28,049 bases of DNA from Chamaesiphon sp031376885 (GCA_031376885.1 JANMEL010000031.1:1-28049), one strand, 5' to 3'; shown: positions 1 to 7,732, counted from the stretch's first letter. Notes: a model not told the origin generated them from the sequence alone. Translations and numbers: made by a program.

Positions 1-2
1 TC

Positions 3-24
3 AGAACCCCCAGATCCGGGTTCT
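3..24. other. Small hairpin at the window edge
   Basis: AGAACCC (3-9) and GGGTTCT (18-24) form a 7-bp stem with an 8-nt loop. No T-tract follows. It could be the end of a terminator for a gene outside the window, but nothing in view decides this. Confidence 0.3.
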
Positions 25-169
25 CTTAGCACTAGAATCTCAACGGATCTGAGCAATGAGTGCAAAGGGGAGGGGTAAATCAACCTAAAACGAAGTCTAG
101 CCAACTTGTGTATACACGGTAGCTGTAGAATTGGGGGGTAAATTTTCAAAGGCAATAGGCAAGATCGAG

Positions 170-1411
170 ATGACAAATGACTTGAAGTTATTCGGCTTTC
201 CAGCTCGACAGGGTAGATGGCTATTTTTGCCGCTGGGAATCACTACATTACTCTGTTTGGGGACGGTTTATTCTTGGAGTATTTTTCGCAAACCCCTTGA
301 AGCAGCTTTAACAAAGCCAGGTGTGACAATTAAGGCAACAGATACGTTATTGCCTTTTGCCGTATTGCTGGTAGTATTTGCGATTGTAATGCCGATCGCC
401 AGTAGATATATCGAGCGTTATGGTGCCGCCAAAGTAACTGCGGTTGGCGGTGCGATCGTCGGTTTAGGCTATTTTCTCTCTAGTTTTGCCACGAGTATTC
501 CCCTGCTCGTATTGACTTATGGTGTCATTGCTGGAGCTGGGGTGGGGATTGTCTATGGTGTACCGATTGCGGTGGCTGCCAAATGGTTTCCCGATCGAAA
601 AGGATTGGCTGTCGGATTAACTGTAGTTGGATTTGGGTTGTCGCCATTGATTACAGCACCTTTAGCAAAGTCTTTAATTGAGAGTTATGGTACTAACAGT
701 ACGTTTAGAATTCTGGGCGTAGCTTTTACAATAATTTTGGTCGCGATCTCCACTCAACTTAGATTTCCGCCCACAGATTGGCAAACTTCGGCGACGGCTT
801 CTAGTAGTTCGATCGGTCAAGAAAGCGATAATTTATTCAGTTCACCTAGTTTTTTCGCCCTGTGGATTTGCTATGCGATCGGTACATTAGCAGGTTTAAT
901 GGCGATCGGCATCGCCACTAATGTCGGCAAAGAAATTATCGGTCTCGATACTAATACAGCTACTTTATCAGTATCAATTTTCGCAATTTTTAATGGTGCT
1001 GGGCGACCGATTTTTGGTTGGTTAACAGATCGACTCAAGCCGAAAAAGGCGGCGATTATCTCTTATGTGATGATTCTAATTGCCTCGATCGTCATGCTAA
1101 ATACAGGCAAAGGGCAAGTTATTAACTACTTTTTTAGCTTTGGCTTACTTTGGCTTTCACTAGGTGGCTGGTTGGCGATCGCCCCCGTCGCCACCCTATC
1201 ACTATTTCATCCAGCTAACTATACAAAAAACTATGGCATAGTTTTTACCGCCTATGGTGCGGGAGCCTTGGCTGGAACCCTGATTGCAGGTAGTGCTAAG
1301 GACATTTTCGGCAGTTATACCAATGCTTTTATTCCCACCGCAATTCTGTCAATTGTGGGCATCATAATTGCCACATTTACCCTCAATCCCGATCCCAAAC
1401 CCAATCGCTAA
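170..1411 (+). CDS. OFA-type MFS transporter (oxalate/formate or lactate antiporter family)
   Basis: A polytopic inner-membrane protein of the major facilitator superfamily, about 413 residues with some 12 hydrophobic segments. Hallmarks of the OFA (OxlT-like) family are the first-helix region with YSWSIFRKPLE, the loop GVGIVYGVPIAVAAKWFPDR with the MFS-type RKGLAVG that follows, and a second-half loop GRPIFGWLTDRLKPKKA. Family members exchange small carboxylates (oxalate/formate, lactate, pyruvate); the substrate cannot be read from the sequence. The frame is open from a TTG at 131, but I prefer the ATG at 170 (MTNDLKLF), because the extra 13 residues are polar and resemble nothing in the family. 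The gene stands alone, and no catabolic gene lies next to it to suggest a substrate. The family call is firm and the substrate is open. Confidence 0.88.
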   Translation: MTNDLKLFGFPARQGRWLFLPLGITTLLCLGTVYSWSIFRKPLEAALTKPGVTIKATDTLLPFAVLLVVFAIVMPIASRYIERYGAAKVTAVGGAIVGLGYFLSSFATSIPLLVLTYGVIAGAGVGIVYGVPIAVAAKWFPDRKGLAVGLTVVGFGLSPLITAPLAKSLIESYGTNSTFRILGVAFTIILVAISTQLRFPPTDWQTSATASSSSIGQESDNLFSSPSFFALWICYAIGTLAGLMAIGIATNVGKEIIGLDTNTATLSVSIFAIFNGAGRPIFGWLTDRLKPKKAAIISYVMILIASIVMLNTGKGQVINYFFSFGLLWLSLGGWLAIAPVATLSLFHPANYTKNYGIVFTAYGAGALAGTLIAGSAKDIFGSYTNAFIPTAILSIVGIIIATFTLNPDPKPNR

Positions 1412-1520
1412 AATCGCCCCGCCCTCAACAGCCGACTATCGCTACCTCACGCGATCGCCCTAGAAAGCACTAAAATGGTGAAAGCCGATCGCAAATTTTA
1501 AGGGCACCCCATCCATCCCC

Positions 1521-1551
1521 TCACCCCCTCACCCCCTCACCCCCTCACCCC
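1521..1551. repeat. Tandem 8-bp repeat (TCACCCCC) before map
   Basis: TCACCCCC is repeated at 1521, 1529 and 1537, with a partial fourth copy from 1545. Further C-rich copies run almost to the map start codon. It belongs to the short tandem repeats common between genes in cyanobacteria. It leaves no purine-rich Shine-Dalgarno sequence directly before the map ATG. Confidence 0.85.
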
Positions 1552-1578
1552 GCACCCCGGACCCCTCACCCCTCCCCC

Positions 1579-2406
1579 ATGAACATTCTCACTGACTTAC
1601 TACTGCAAAAACCCCAAGCCACCCGCGAAAAAAAGCAACAGAAAGGGATTCAGATCAAAACCGAGCGTGAAATTGCCATCATGCGTCAGTCAGCGAAAAT
1701 CGTCGCCACGGTATTGAAAGAAATTTCGACAATGGTAGAGCCAGGGATGACCACCGCTGATTTAGATGCCTATGCCGAGAAACGGATTCGGGCAATGGAT
1801 GCGATTCCTAGCTTCAAGGGATTATATGGCTTTCCCGCCAGTATTTGTTCCAGTATCAACGATGAAGCCGTTCATGGCATCCCCAACCGCAAGAAAGTTA
1901 TTAAGAATGGAGATGTGCTGAAAGTTGATACTGGGGCGTATTTCCAGGGCTTTCACGGGGATTCCTGTATCACGATCGGTGTAGGTACAGTTACTCCCGC
2001 CGCAGCTAAATTAATTCGCGTCGCAGAGGAAGCCCTCTACAAGGGCATAGAACAGGTCAAAGAAGGTGCTTACCTCCTAGACCTTGCGGGTGCAATTCAA
2101 GACCATGTAGAGGGCCATGGCTATAGTATCGTGGAAGATTTTACTGGGCATGGAGTAGGGCGCAATCTCCATGAAGAACCTTCAGTCTTTAATTTCCGCA
2201 CTCGCGAAATGCCCAATGTCAAACTCAGAGCAGGAATGACCATCGCGATCGAACCAATTATCAATGCCGGATCCAAAGTCACCAAAATGATGCCCGACAA
2301 ATGGACGGCGGTGACGATCGACAAATCTCTATCCGCTCAGTTCGAGCATACCGTACTCGTTACCAAAGATGGCTATGAGATCCTGACCGATCGAAATTTA
2401 GTCTAG
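1579..2406 (+). CDS. map: Methionine aminopeptidase, type I
   Basis: Removes the N-terminal methionine from nascent proteins in the cytoplasm, using a two-metal centre. All five expected metal ligands are visible: D117 and D128 (spacing 11, as in E. coli D97/D108), H191 in TGHGVG, E225 in IAIEPII and E256 in QFEHTV. The substrate-side histidine H99 is in AVHGIPN. The length is 275 residues, with a polar extension of about 25 residues before the catalytic core that starts near EIAIMRQSAK. The next in-frame ATG (residue 35) would cut into the first core helix, so the ATG at 1579 is preferred although it sits directly behind a C-rich repeat with no Shine-Dalgarno. The gene is single and precedes a long non-coding stretch. 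Confidence 0.97.
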   Translation: MNILTDLLLQKPQATREKKQQKGIQIKTEREIAIMRQSAKIVATVLKEISTMVEPGMTTADLDAYAEKRIRAMDAIPSFKGLYGFPASICSSINDEAVHGIPNRKKVIKNGDVLKVDTGAYFQGFHGDSCITIGVGTVTPAAAKLIRVAEEALYKGIEQVKEGAYLLDLAGAIQDHVEGHGYSIVEDFTGHGVGRNLHEEPSVFNFRTREMPNVKLRAGMTIAIEPIINAGSKVTKMMPDKWTAVTIDKSLSAQFEHTVLVTKDGYEILTDRNLV

Positions 2407-2671
2407 ATCCTCAAACTCACCCCTCCTCTGAGCCAAATCTACTAAGTGATATTACCGATCGACGCAGTGCCCGCGCTGAATAACTCAGTAATATTACGGA
2501 TCCACGCCGATCCATTGACTATTTGGCCATTTGGCCGCGATCCGATCGGGATTCAGACTTCAATCAAATGGCTGATGTGGAGAATTGGGAGTTGAGTTAT
2601 CTTGGACATATAGATTCAACGCGCAAATTTAAGTCCTTTAAGTTTCGCAGTCTGAATTTAATAATTCTTTT

Positions 2672-2772
2672 TTAGTAATGCTGGTCTCACTGTAAATTCA
2701 CCATTACTAAGGGAAATCGGGGTTTAAGCTTTCAAAGGCTGGTAAGTTGCTTACCAGCCAATTTTGTTTGTA
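2672..2772 (+). ncRNA. Possible small RNA or leader with two hairpins
   Basis: Inside the gene-free stretch 2407-2834, TTAGTAATG (2672-2680) pairs perfectly with CATTACTAA (2702-2710) across a 21-nt loop. A purine-rich linker and a strong terminator hairpin (2737-2759) follow. GCTGGT at 2680-2685 repeats the 5' arm of the terminator, so it could pair with the terminator's 3' arm (ACCAGC, 2753-2758) in a competing fold. The FinO-like gene begins 62 nt after the terminator and has an A/T-rich promoter-like stretch (near 2797-2806) of its own. The element could be a free small RNA, an attenuator, or the structured 3' end of the map transcript. It matches no RNA family I know. The rest of 2407-2671 shows no convincing frame or signal. 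Confidence 0.4.
2737..2772 (+). terminator. Rho-independent terminator
   Basis: GGCTGGTAAG (2737-2746), loop TTG and CTTACCAGCC (2750-2759) form a perfect 10-bp stem, followed by the T-rich tail AATTTTGTTTGT. This is the clearest intrinsic terminator in the window. Confidence 0.8.
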
Positions 2773-2834
2773 CCTGAAAAATCTGCTCCCAAATCGGTTT
2801 AAAATCAAATTTTGTCGAGTTATCAGATTCAACT

Positions 2835-3140
2835 ATGTCCTCAGCTAAATCCGAAATCGTGCTTAAATTTTCCGAACTGCCCAAAGCCAAGTCACTGCCA
2901 GACAAAAAAGTCGGAATCGAACTTACGGATCAAAATGGGATCGCCTTCAGCGTCATTCTCAATGGCAAAAGTTGGCGCAAAGCGGAAGCTAATGCGGCAG
3001 GGTTTGAAATGTGGGCGGGAGCGATTAGTGGCAAGTTGGGTAAAGGTAGCCAAGGCTTAGAGATCGTGGATGCAGGTATTCAGATTTTTGAGAAGAAACC
3101 AAAACCCGCACCGGAAGAATCAGTGGAGGCGGAAACATAA
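2835..3140 (+). CDS. Conserved cyanobacterial small protein ('FinO-like')
   Basis: A 101-residue soluble protein. The central block KSWRKAEANAAGFEMWAGAI followed by SGKLG, and the ending IQIFEKKPKP, match a family found across cyanobacteria that databases often label 'fertility inhibition FinO-like'. I recall this from family knowledge and could not search for it. No function is established to my knowledge. The FinO label suggests an RNA-chaperone relationship, but I see no convincing ProQ/FinO core, so this should not be taken as proof of RNA binding. The acidic, proline-rich tail (PKPAPEESVEAE) looks disordered. The ATG at 2835 fits the family start. Lnt converges on it from the other strand, with a dispersed repeat between them. 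Confidence 0.8.
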   Translation: MSSAKSEIVLKFSELPKAKSLPDKKVGIELTDQNGIAFSVILNGKSWRKAEANAAGFEMWAGAISGKLGKGSQGLEIVDAGIQIFEKKPKPAPEESVEAET

Positions 3141-3163
3141 ATCCCAGATCGTGCCCCCTGATT

Positions 3164-3182
3164 CGTTGGCGGAGCCTACGAT
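3164..3182. repeat. Small dispersed repeat (GTTGGCGGAGCCT type)
   Basis: CGTTGGCGGAGCCTACGAT is one copy of a repeat family seen several times in this window. The lnt stop codon (3176-3178) lies inside it, so the last residues of Lnt end at the repeat edge. Confidence 0.7.
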
Positions 3183-4783
3183 CTTATTCTCATTTTAGGA
3201 GTCAAAAATAAGATCCCCCCAGTCGCCAGCAATAGAGGTGTCAGCCAGTCACCAAAGCGCACGTATGGAGTTTGGGTAGTTTGGCGATAAACTTGATGAG
3301 CATGAGTGGTAAATCGATTCAGTTCGGAGATCCATTCAGTATGCCCGTGAGGATTGACGATTGCCGAATAACCAGTATTACTAGCTCGAACCGCCCATCT
3401 GTCTGTCTCAATGGCTCTCATCACATCCTGAGCATGATGTTGAGCGGGCATCGCCTCACTGTAATGGGCATCATTAGAAGCAGTAATAATGATGTTGCCG
3501 TTTTGGGCTTGACGACGGAAATGTTCGGCGTAGGCTGAGTCGTAACAAATCCCAAAGATCGCGTTACCAAAGGGTGTCATTGTCTTGGGAGCAAACTTGC
3601 CAGCTATCAACTGAGATTTGAGCGGCGAGAGTCGGCTGATAAATGGATTTAGGTACTCTCCAAAGGGGATATATTCACCCAGGGGGACTAGTTTCCATTT
3701 GTCATACTCACTGATGACTTTACCGCTACCATCGATCGTCATCAGAGTATTGGTAAATCCACCATTCGATTCACCAAATCCACCGACGAAAGCAGGTACT
3801 TTTTTATCTAAAATCGCTTGATAAAAAAGTGTTCGTTTGATTTGGCTATCGGTAAATGGGAGGGCAGTTTCTGGAGTAACAATAGCATCGACACCTTGTT
3901 CGGCAAGACTCAGATAGCCTTGGGTATAATTTTCGATCGCAATTTCATGACCCGATCGATATAGTTTGATTTCATTACCAATATTACCTTGGATGATGCC
4001 GATTTTGAGTGCGGATTCGATCGGTTCGATCGAAGGTCGATTGGCTAGAGTCCAACCGATTAGATGTAAAATCAAGATGCTGCCGATCGCCGTGTTTATA
4101 TAAGGTGAAGAAGCGCGAATTCGTTCTTTAGGTTTGGCATAACGAGCACGCTCGAACGCCAAATATGCTTCGGCCATTAAACCATTAATGAAGACGATCG
4201 ATCCAGTGACAGTATTCGGCCCAGATAATTGTCCCAAATGTAGAATAGCCAAATTGTGCGGACTTTGAGTTAGGGCTAAAGATGGCCACCACAGGTCACT
4301 CAGGCTATACAAATTTTCCAATCCGCACCAACAAGCCGTTGCAAACAGGATCCGCATCCCAGCATTCGATCTAGTTTTGGAATCGATAAATTGGGTCGCA
4401 ACCGACCAAAGTATAACTAAACTTGCGCCCCATAATGCGATGAATGTCAAACAAAAAACAGCAATCCGAAAACTTGTATCAAATGGAACTCCCATCCACG
4501 TCATTGGATGAATCCCAAAAATCCACGATAGTGCCACACCATAACACCCAATTCCCCAGGCGAGAGGATAAAGTAATTTATCAAAACTGCGACTGCGCGA
4601 TCGAGGTTCGGGTGATTCTCTATATAGTAAATACCATAATGGTGCTATGGCAATCCAAGCCAAATACCACATTTCCCAAGGTGCAAATGTGATACCCATT
4701 AAAACTCCACTCCCCAATGCAAGAGAGATTTCACTCGTTTTAATCGTGGCTTGGGCGAGGGTTTTGGTAGAAAATAGCGACAT
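3176..4783 (-). CDS. lnt: Apolipoprotein N-acyltransferase
   Basis: Adds the third acyl chain to the N-terminal cysteine of lipoproteins at the inner membrane. The 535 residues hold an N-terminal membrane domain of about six to seven helices (residues 15-250), a periplasmic nitrilase-type domain (about 258-500) and a last membrane helix (about 511-527). The catalytic triad is in place: E305 in VTPETALP, K362 in YDKWKLVPLGEY and C413 in GICYDS. The K-to-C spacing of 51 is close to that of E. coli Lnt. The length fits the family. The ATG at 4783 gives a short polar N-terminus before the first helix. The gene is monocistronic, and its 3' end runs into a dispersed repeat. Confidence 0.95.
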   Translation of the reverse strand: MSLFSTKTLAQATIKTSEISLALGSGVLMGITFAPWEMWYLAWIAIAPLWYLLYRESPEPRSRSRSFDKLLYPLAWGIGCYGVALSWIFGIHPMTWMGVPFDTSFRIAVFCLTFIALWGASLVILWSVATQFIDSKTRSNAGMRILFATACWCGLENLYSLSDLWWPSLALTQSPHNLAILHLGQLSGPNTVTGSIVFINGLMAEAYLAFERARYAKPKERIRASSPYINTAIGSILILHLIGWTLANRPSIEPIESALKIGIIQGNIGNEIKLYRSGHEIAIENYTQGYLSLAEQGVDAIVTPETALPFTDSQIKRTLFYQAILDKKVPAFVGGFGESNGGFTNTLMTIDGSGKVISEYDKWKLVPLGEYIPFGEYLNPFISRLSPLKSQLIAGKFAPKTMTPFGNAIFGICYDSAYAEHFRRQAQNGNIIITASNDAHYSEAMPAQHHAQDVMRAIETDRWAVRASNTGYSAIVNPHGHTEWISELNRFTTHAHQVYRQTTQTPYVRFGDWLTPLLLATGGILFLTPKMRIRS

Positions 4784-4899
4784 TGTGAGTCAGGGTTGAG
4801 GGGTCAAGGGTCAGGGGGTCAGTAAATATTAGTGCGGATGGACAATAGCTCTCATAATCCCGATCGAATACTCTCATCCTTATAGTCGGCAATGTCTGG

Positions 4900-4920
4900 A
4901 GGTTTCAAGACTTGAAACCT
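4900..4920. repeat. Perfect palindrome next to the DUF3120 promoter
   Basis: AGGTTTCAAG, one A, then CTTGAAACCT: 10-bp arms with a 1-nt centre. It shares its last base with the -35 box of the promoter for the following gene, so it could be an operator. It could equally be a dispersed palindromic repeat, as similar elements occur in other cyanobacteria. Confidence 0.7.
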
Positions 4921-4948
4921 TGCCGTAACGCTGATAAAATCATATAAT
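4920..4948 (+). promoter_or_regulatory. Sigma-70 type promoter for the DUF3120 gene
   Basis: TTGCCG (4920-4925), a 17-bp spacer and a perfect TATAAT (4943-4948). The predicted start of transcription near 4955 leaves a leader of about 37 nt before the TTG codon at 4992. The very A/T-rich leader has no obvious Shine-Dalgarno. Confidence 0.65.
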
Positions 4949-4991
4949 ATCTTTATAAAAATAAACATATTTCAACAAGCCCGATAATATT

Positions 4992-5681
4992 TTGATTAAC
5001 CGTAGCTATAATTCCAGTGAGACTAGTGGTGCATGGCAACAGCAACTTCAAGGGATTTGGGGGATGTTTGGTGCAGCAGCATTTTTGGTATCTGTTCCAG
5101 TCTTTCTCGAAGCTCCCCTAGTCCGCCAAAATCCGGCGTTGAGCGTCGCTGTGACTGCTTTTTGGCTATGGTTGAGCTTTGTGTTGATTCAACGCCCTCA
5201 GACCCGAATTTGGGGCGATCTGCTGATTGGATTTAGTTGGAGTTGGTTGGCGGGAGCCATCTATTGGGGCTGGTTTAGATGGGATCCTAGCATCCATTTA
5301 CCGATCGAAGCAATTGGTTTACCCTGTGCAGTTTGGTGTCTGTGGAAGGGAATTGGCAAGATCGGCAATTTATTCTACCTCGGTTCGCTGCTCGGTACCG
5401 CAGTTACGGATTTATATTTCGATCGAGTTGGATTGGTAGACTATTGGCGACAATTGATGGTAGTCGATCCAGTCTTGGCTACACCAATTTTACAGCAAGC
5501 GATCGCCCAAGTTCGCACACCTTGGGGCATAGCTTGGGCGATCGTCTTAGTAAACTTTCTATTGGCAGTGGGTATAATGTCACTAGGGACAAAACAATTG
5601 CATTGGTACGCCTTTAGTGGTGCTGTTTTGACCACGATCTTGGTAGATAGTTTGTTTTATTGGGTTGCTAGTGTAGCCTAA
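4992..5681 (+). CDS. DUF3120 family membrane protein
   Basis: A 229-residue integral membrane protein with about five to six hydrophobic segments. The pattern FLVSVPVFLEAPLVR, then WGDLLIGFSWSWLAGAIYWG, IGLPCAVWCLWKGI and FYLGSLLGTAVTDLYF matches the DUF3120 family, which is confined largely to cyanobacteria and has no proven function. The start is uncertain: the frame opens with TTG at 4992, and the first in-frame ATG is at 5064 (MFGAAAF), directly before the first conserved helix. The promoter ending at 4948 fits the TTG start, but both starts remain possible. The cyclase gene follows after 51 nt on the same strand, so the two may be co-transcribed. Confidence 0.85.
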   Translation: MINRSYNSSETSGAWQQQLQGIWGMFGAAAFLVSVPVFLEAPLVRQNPALSVAVTAFWLWLSFVLIQRPQTRIWGDLLIGFSWSWLAGAIYWGWFRWDPSIHLPIEAIGLPCAVWCLWKGIGKIGNLFYLGSLLGTAVTDLYFDRVGLVDYWRQLMVVDPVLATPILQQAIAQVRTPWGIAWAIVLVNFLLAVGIMSLGTKQLHWYAFSGAVLTTILVDSLFYWVASVA

Positions 5682-5732
5682 ACTACATAAATTGCCCCAG
5701 ACACTAGTTCACCGTATTATCCTTACCCAACC

Positions 5733-6731
5733 GTGAACCAGGGAACCTCACCTTATCTACTGCTCAAGACTGATGATGGTCATCGTCAGCTATCCTTAGC
5801 TGAGGGCAACTGTTGGACGATCGGGCGAGGAGATGACAATCAATTTGTCGTCAAAGATCGTTGTATCTCCCGCAACCATGCGATGATTCAATACACTGAA
5901 GCTGGCGATCGATACCTGATCGATCTGGGTAGTAGTAATGGTACTTTTGTCAATGGGCGCAGAGTCAGCGTTCCTGTTATTATCCATGATGGCGATACAA
6001 TTGCCTTCGGTCAAACTGAGTTAGAATTTCACTGTCCTAAAACTACCGATAGCACAGTACCCGAAGATGGCAGTATCGACGGCACTGTTACTTCGATGCT
6101 GCACATTCGGAAATTGATGTCAGTGATGGTGGTAGATATCCGCAATTTCACCGTCTTGACTCGTCAAACTAATGAAAATCTCCTATCTGAGGTGATGAGT
6201 AGTTGGTTTCGCAATGTGGGATTAATTATCCGCAAGCATGGGAGTTGGGTAGACAAATATATTGGCGATGCTTTGATGGCGTTGTGGTTTCACGATACCG
6301 AAACGGTGAGCGAGCAGGAGATGATGAATATTCTCCTGGCACTTGACGAGATCGATCGAATGACCAAACAATTGAGCAAACAGCATCCACTCCCATTCGA
6401 GCTGAAAATCGGTGCAGGCATCAATACTGGCTATGCAATGATTGGCAATGCAGGCAGCGGCGACCAACCAGATTATACCGCATTAGGCGATACAGTTAAT
6501 GCGGCATTTCGACTCGAAGCAATCACTAAACAACTGAATGCAGAAATCGCCATTGGTGCTTCTACATATCATTACCTTGCACCCCTGCTCGGCAAACACC
6601 GAGTATTCAAGCAATGCACGGTAGAGTTAAAAGGCTATGATACCCCCGCCATAGTTCATGCTACCAACTTTGGGCCATTAAATACTTTTCTAAAGCTATC
6701 GGACTTACACACTGACGGAGTGGTAAGGTAG
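5733..6731 (+). CDS. FHA domain-class III adenylyl cyclase
   Basis: Predicted to make cyclic AMP from ATP under control of a phosphothreonine-binding FHA domain. The FHA domain spans residues 28-100 (GRGDDNQ, SRNHAMI, LGSSNGTFVNG). The cyclase domain follows at about 128-285. Metal-binding aspartates are D135 (VVDIRNFT) and D179 (YIGDALMA). The purine-selecting pair is K175 (DKYIGDA) and T249 (DYTALGDTVN), and the transition-state pair is N256 and R260. The Lys/Thr combination is that of class IIIb cyclases, which are adenylyl cyclases often stimulated by bicarbonate. This makes ATP the likely substrate, while bicarbonate control is inferred only. There is no membrane segment, so it should be cytosolic. 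Start codon is GTG at 5733. The FHA domain suggests control by a Ser/Thr kinase; one is encoded 5 kb away, with no proven link. Confidence 0.9.
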   Translation: MNQGTSPYLLLKTDDGHRQLSLAEGNCWTIGRGDDNQFVVKDRCISRNHAMIQYTEAGDRYLIDLGSSNGTFVNGRRVSVPVIIHDGDTIAFGQTELEFHCPKTTDSTVPEDGSIDGTVTSMLHIRKLMSVMVVDIRNFTVLTRQTNENLLSEVMSSWFRNVGLIIRKHGSWVDKYIGDALMALWFHDTETVSEQEMMNILLALDEIDRMTKQLSKQHPLPFELKIGAGINTGYAMIGNAGSGDQPDYTALGDTVNAAFRLEAITKQLNAEIAIGASTYHYLAPLLGKHRVFKQCTVELKGYDTPAIVHATNFGPLNTFLKLSDLHTDGVVR

Positions 6732-6808
6732 GTTGTCTTTAATTAAATTTCAATCGTTGGTTTATGTGAAGTGCGACACTATCCTAAACAGTTATTGAGA
6801 CTTTGCAT

Positions 6809-7105
6809 TTAGTCTTCTGTATTAAAAATTTGAGTGAGATCCTGTCTTCCATCTACGACACGGACAATCTCAACTTGAGTTATGGTGACACGGTAGAAAA
6901 TGATGTATTTCTCAACGAGCAATCCTCGAATATTGGGATGGAGATGAGGATATGGCTTGCCAAGATTCGGGAACTTGGTTAGAGTTGAGAACTTTTTGTC
7001 AAGTAACTTGAATAATCTTTCTCCTGCTTCAACGTTGGTTTCAAAAAAGTATTGAGACAGCCGATCTAAGTCGCGGGTAGTACTAGGTGTGAGGATGAAG
7101 TTCAT
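6809..7105 (-). CDS. ParE/RelE-type toxin
   Basis: A 98-residue type II toxin of the ParE/RelE superfamily. The family pattern is visible: N-terminal beta strand then helix (DLDRLSQYF), the FPNLGKPYPHL segment, a central VEKYIIFYRV strand and the C-terminal VEIVRVVDGRQDL. RelE members cleave mRNA on the ribosome and ParE members inhibit gyrase. The RVVDGRQDL ending is shared by both groups, so the target is not decided. Its ATG overlaps the stop of the antitoxin by 4 bp (7102-7105), so the genes are translationally coupled. It converges on the cyclase gene. It looks intact. Confidence 0.9.
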   Translation of the reverse strand: MNFILTPSTTRDLDRLSQYFFETNVEAGERLFKLLDKKFSTLTKFPNLGKPYPHLHPNIRGLLVEKYIIFYRVTITQVEIVRVVDGRQDLTQIFNTED

Positions 7106-7368
7106 GAGGGCAGCGTTTCTCGTGCCTTCTGAAACTTCTGAAGATATCCATCCATCGCAGTTCGACCATCAATGCCTTCGCCACGATCGAGTTCGGCGAT
7201 GCCGATGGCGATTTGTTGACGGGTTTCTTCGATCCAGGCTTGATGTTCGGTATCGAGACGAGTGAGTAGTTGCAGCGCGATCTCCAGGACTTCTTCGGCG
7301 TTGACGTAACGTCCGGTATCTAGGTGATTTTGAATCAGTTTTTCGTGTTCGGGGGTGATTGTCAGCAT
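7102..7368 (-). CDS. ParD-like antitoxin
   Basis: An 88-residue antitoxin upstream of the ParE-type toxin and overlapping it by 4 bp. The N-terminus (MLTITPEHEKLIQNHLDTGR, then YVNAEEVLEIALQLL) matches the ParD ribbon-helix-helix start (xxSLTPExExFIxxxVxSGRYxSxSEVVREALRLL). The rest is charged and probably disordered until it binds the toxin. It should neutralise the toxin and repress its own operon. A small inverted repeat at 7398-7409 is a candidate operator. The antitoxin-first order is the usual one. Confidence 0.87.
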   Translation of the reverse strand: MLTITPEHEKLIQNHLDTGRYVNAEEVLEIALQLLTRLDTEHQAWIEETRQQIAIGIAELDRGEGIDGRTAMDGYLQKFQKARETLPS

Positions 7369-7397
7369 AGATTATGACGATTGGACAAAGCCCACAC

Positions 7398-7409
7398 TTC
7401 GTGAACGAA
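7398..7409. promoter_or_regulatory. Candidate operator of the toxin-antitoxin operon
   Basis: TTCGT-GA-ACGAA, 5-bp arms, lies 30-41 bp before the antitoxin start. A CATAAT box (minus strand, near 7371-7376) lies between the two. The position fits autorepression by a ParD/ParE complex. The arms are short, so this is only a candidate. Confidence 0.35.
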
Positions 7410-7532
7410 TACGTTTATTGTAACTCTATTACTGAAAGACTATCTTAGTAGCAGATTTTCAATCGATTATATTTTGAAAACCTTAGTAAACCAGCTCTAA
7501 AACCATCTTGACGATCGACCCCGATGGTTTGT

Positions 7533-7698
7533 ATCAATCCCACATTCCGCACTTCACAGAATTCACAAAGGAAATTCTAGTGTTTAGGGGTGAGGGGTGA
7601 GGGGGGGAAGCTAGAGAGGCGGCGATTCGTGTTGTCTCTAGAGCGGAAACTGTTGGATTTGGATAATACTTTCTTGAAGTGCGGAATATGGGATCGAT
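7533..7698. repeat. 166-nt element bounded by 24-bp inverted repeats
   Basis: The sequence at 7533-7556 and the reverse complement of 7675-7698 agree at 22 of 24 positions (core GAAGTGCGGAAT.TGGGA). Inside are two further stems, AGAATT/AATTCT (7558-7578) and CTAGAGA/TCTCTAG (7611-7641), and a GGGGTGA tandem repeat (about 7587-7607). No reading frame of note is inside. It occupies most of the gene-free stretch 7369-7732. The outer part of that stretch holds the TA promoter region and a separate 8-bp hairpin (7500-7530), which may end the minus-strand transcript from 7981. No target-site duplication was seen. Confidence 0.65.
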
Positions 7699-7732
7699 GT
7701 AGTGATGTGGGCTGAGATGTCTTCTTTGGAGA

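Noticed and set aside
131..169. TTG start giving 13 extra residues on the MFS transporter
   Set aside because: The extra residues are polar and unlike the family; the ATG at 170 is a simpler start.
1500..1578. CRISPR-like array before map
   Set aside because: The repeat unit is 8 bp with no spacers; it is a short tandem repeat.
2812..3060. 82-codon frame overlapping the FinO-like gene
   Set aside because: A shifted frame of the same sequence; the 2835-3140 frame has the recognisable family blocks.
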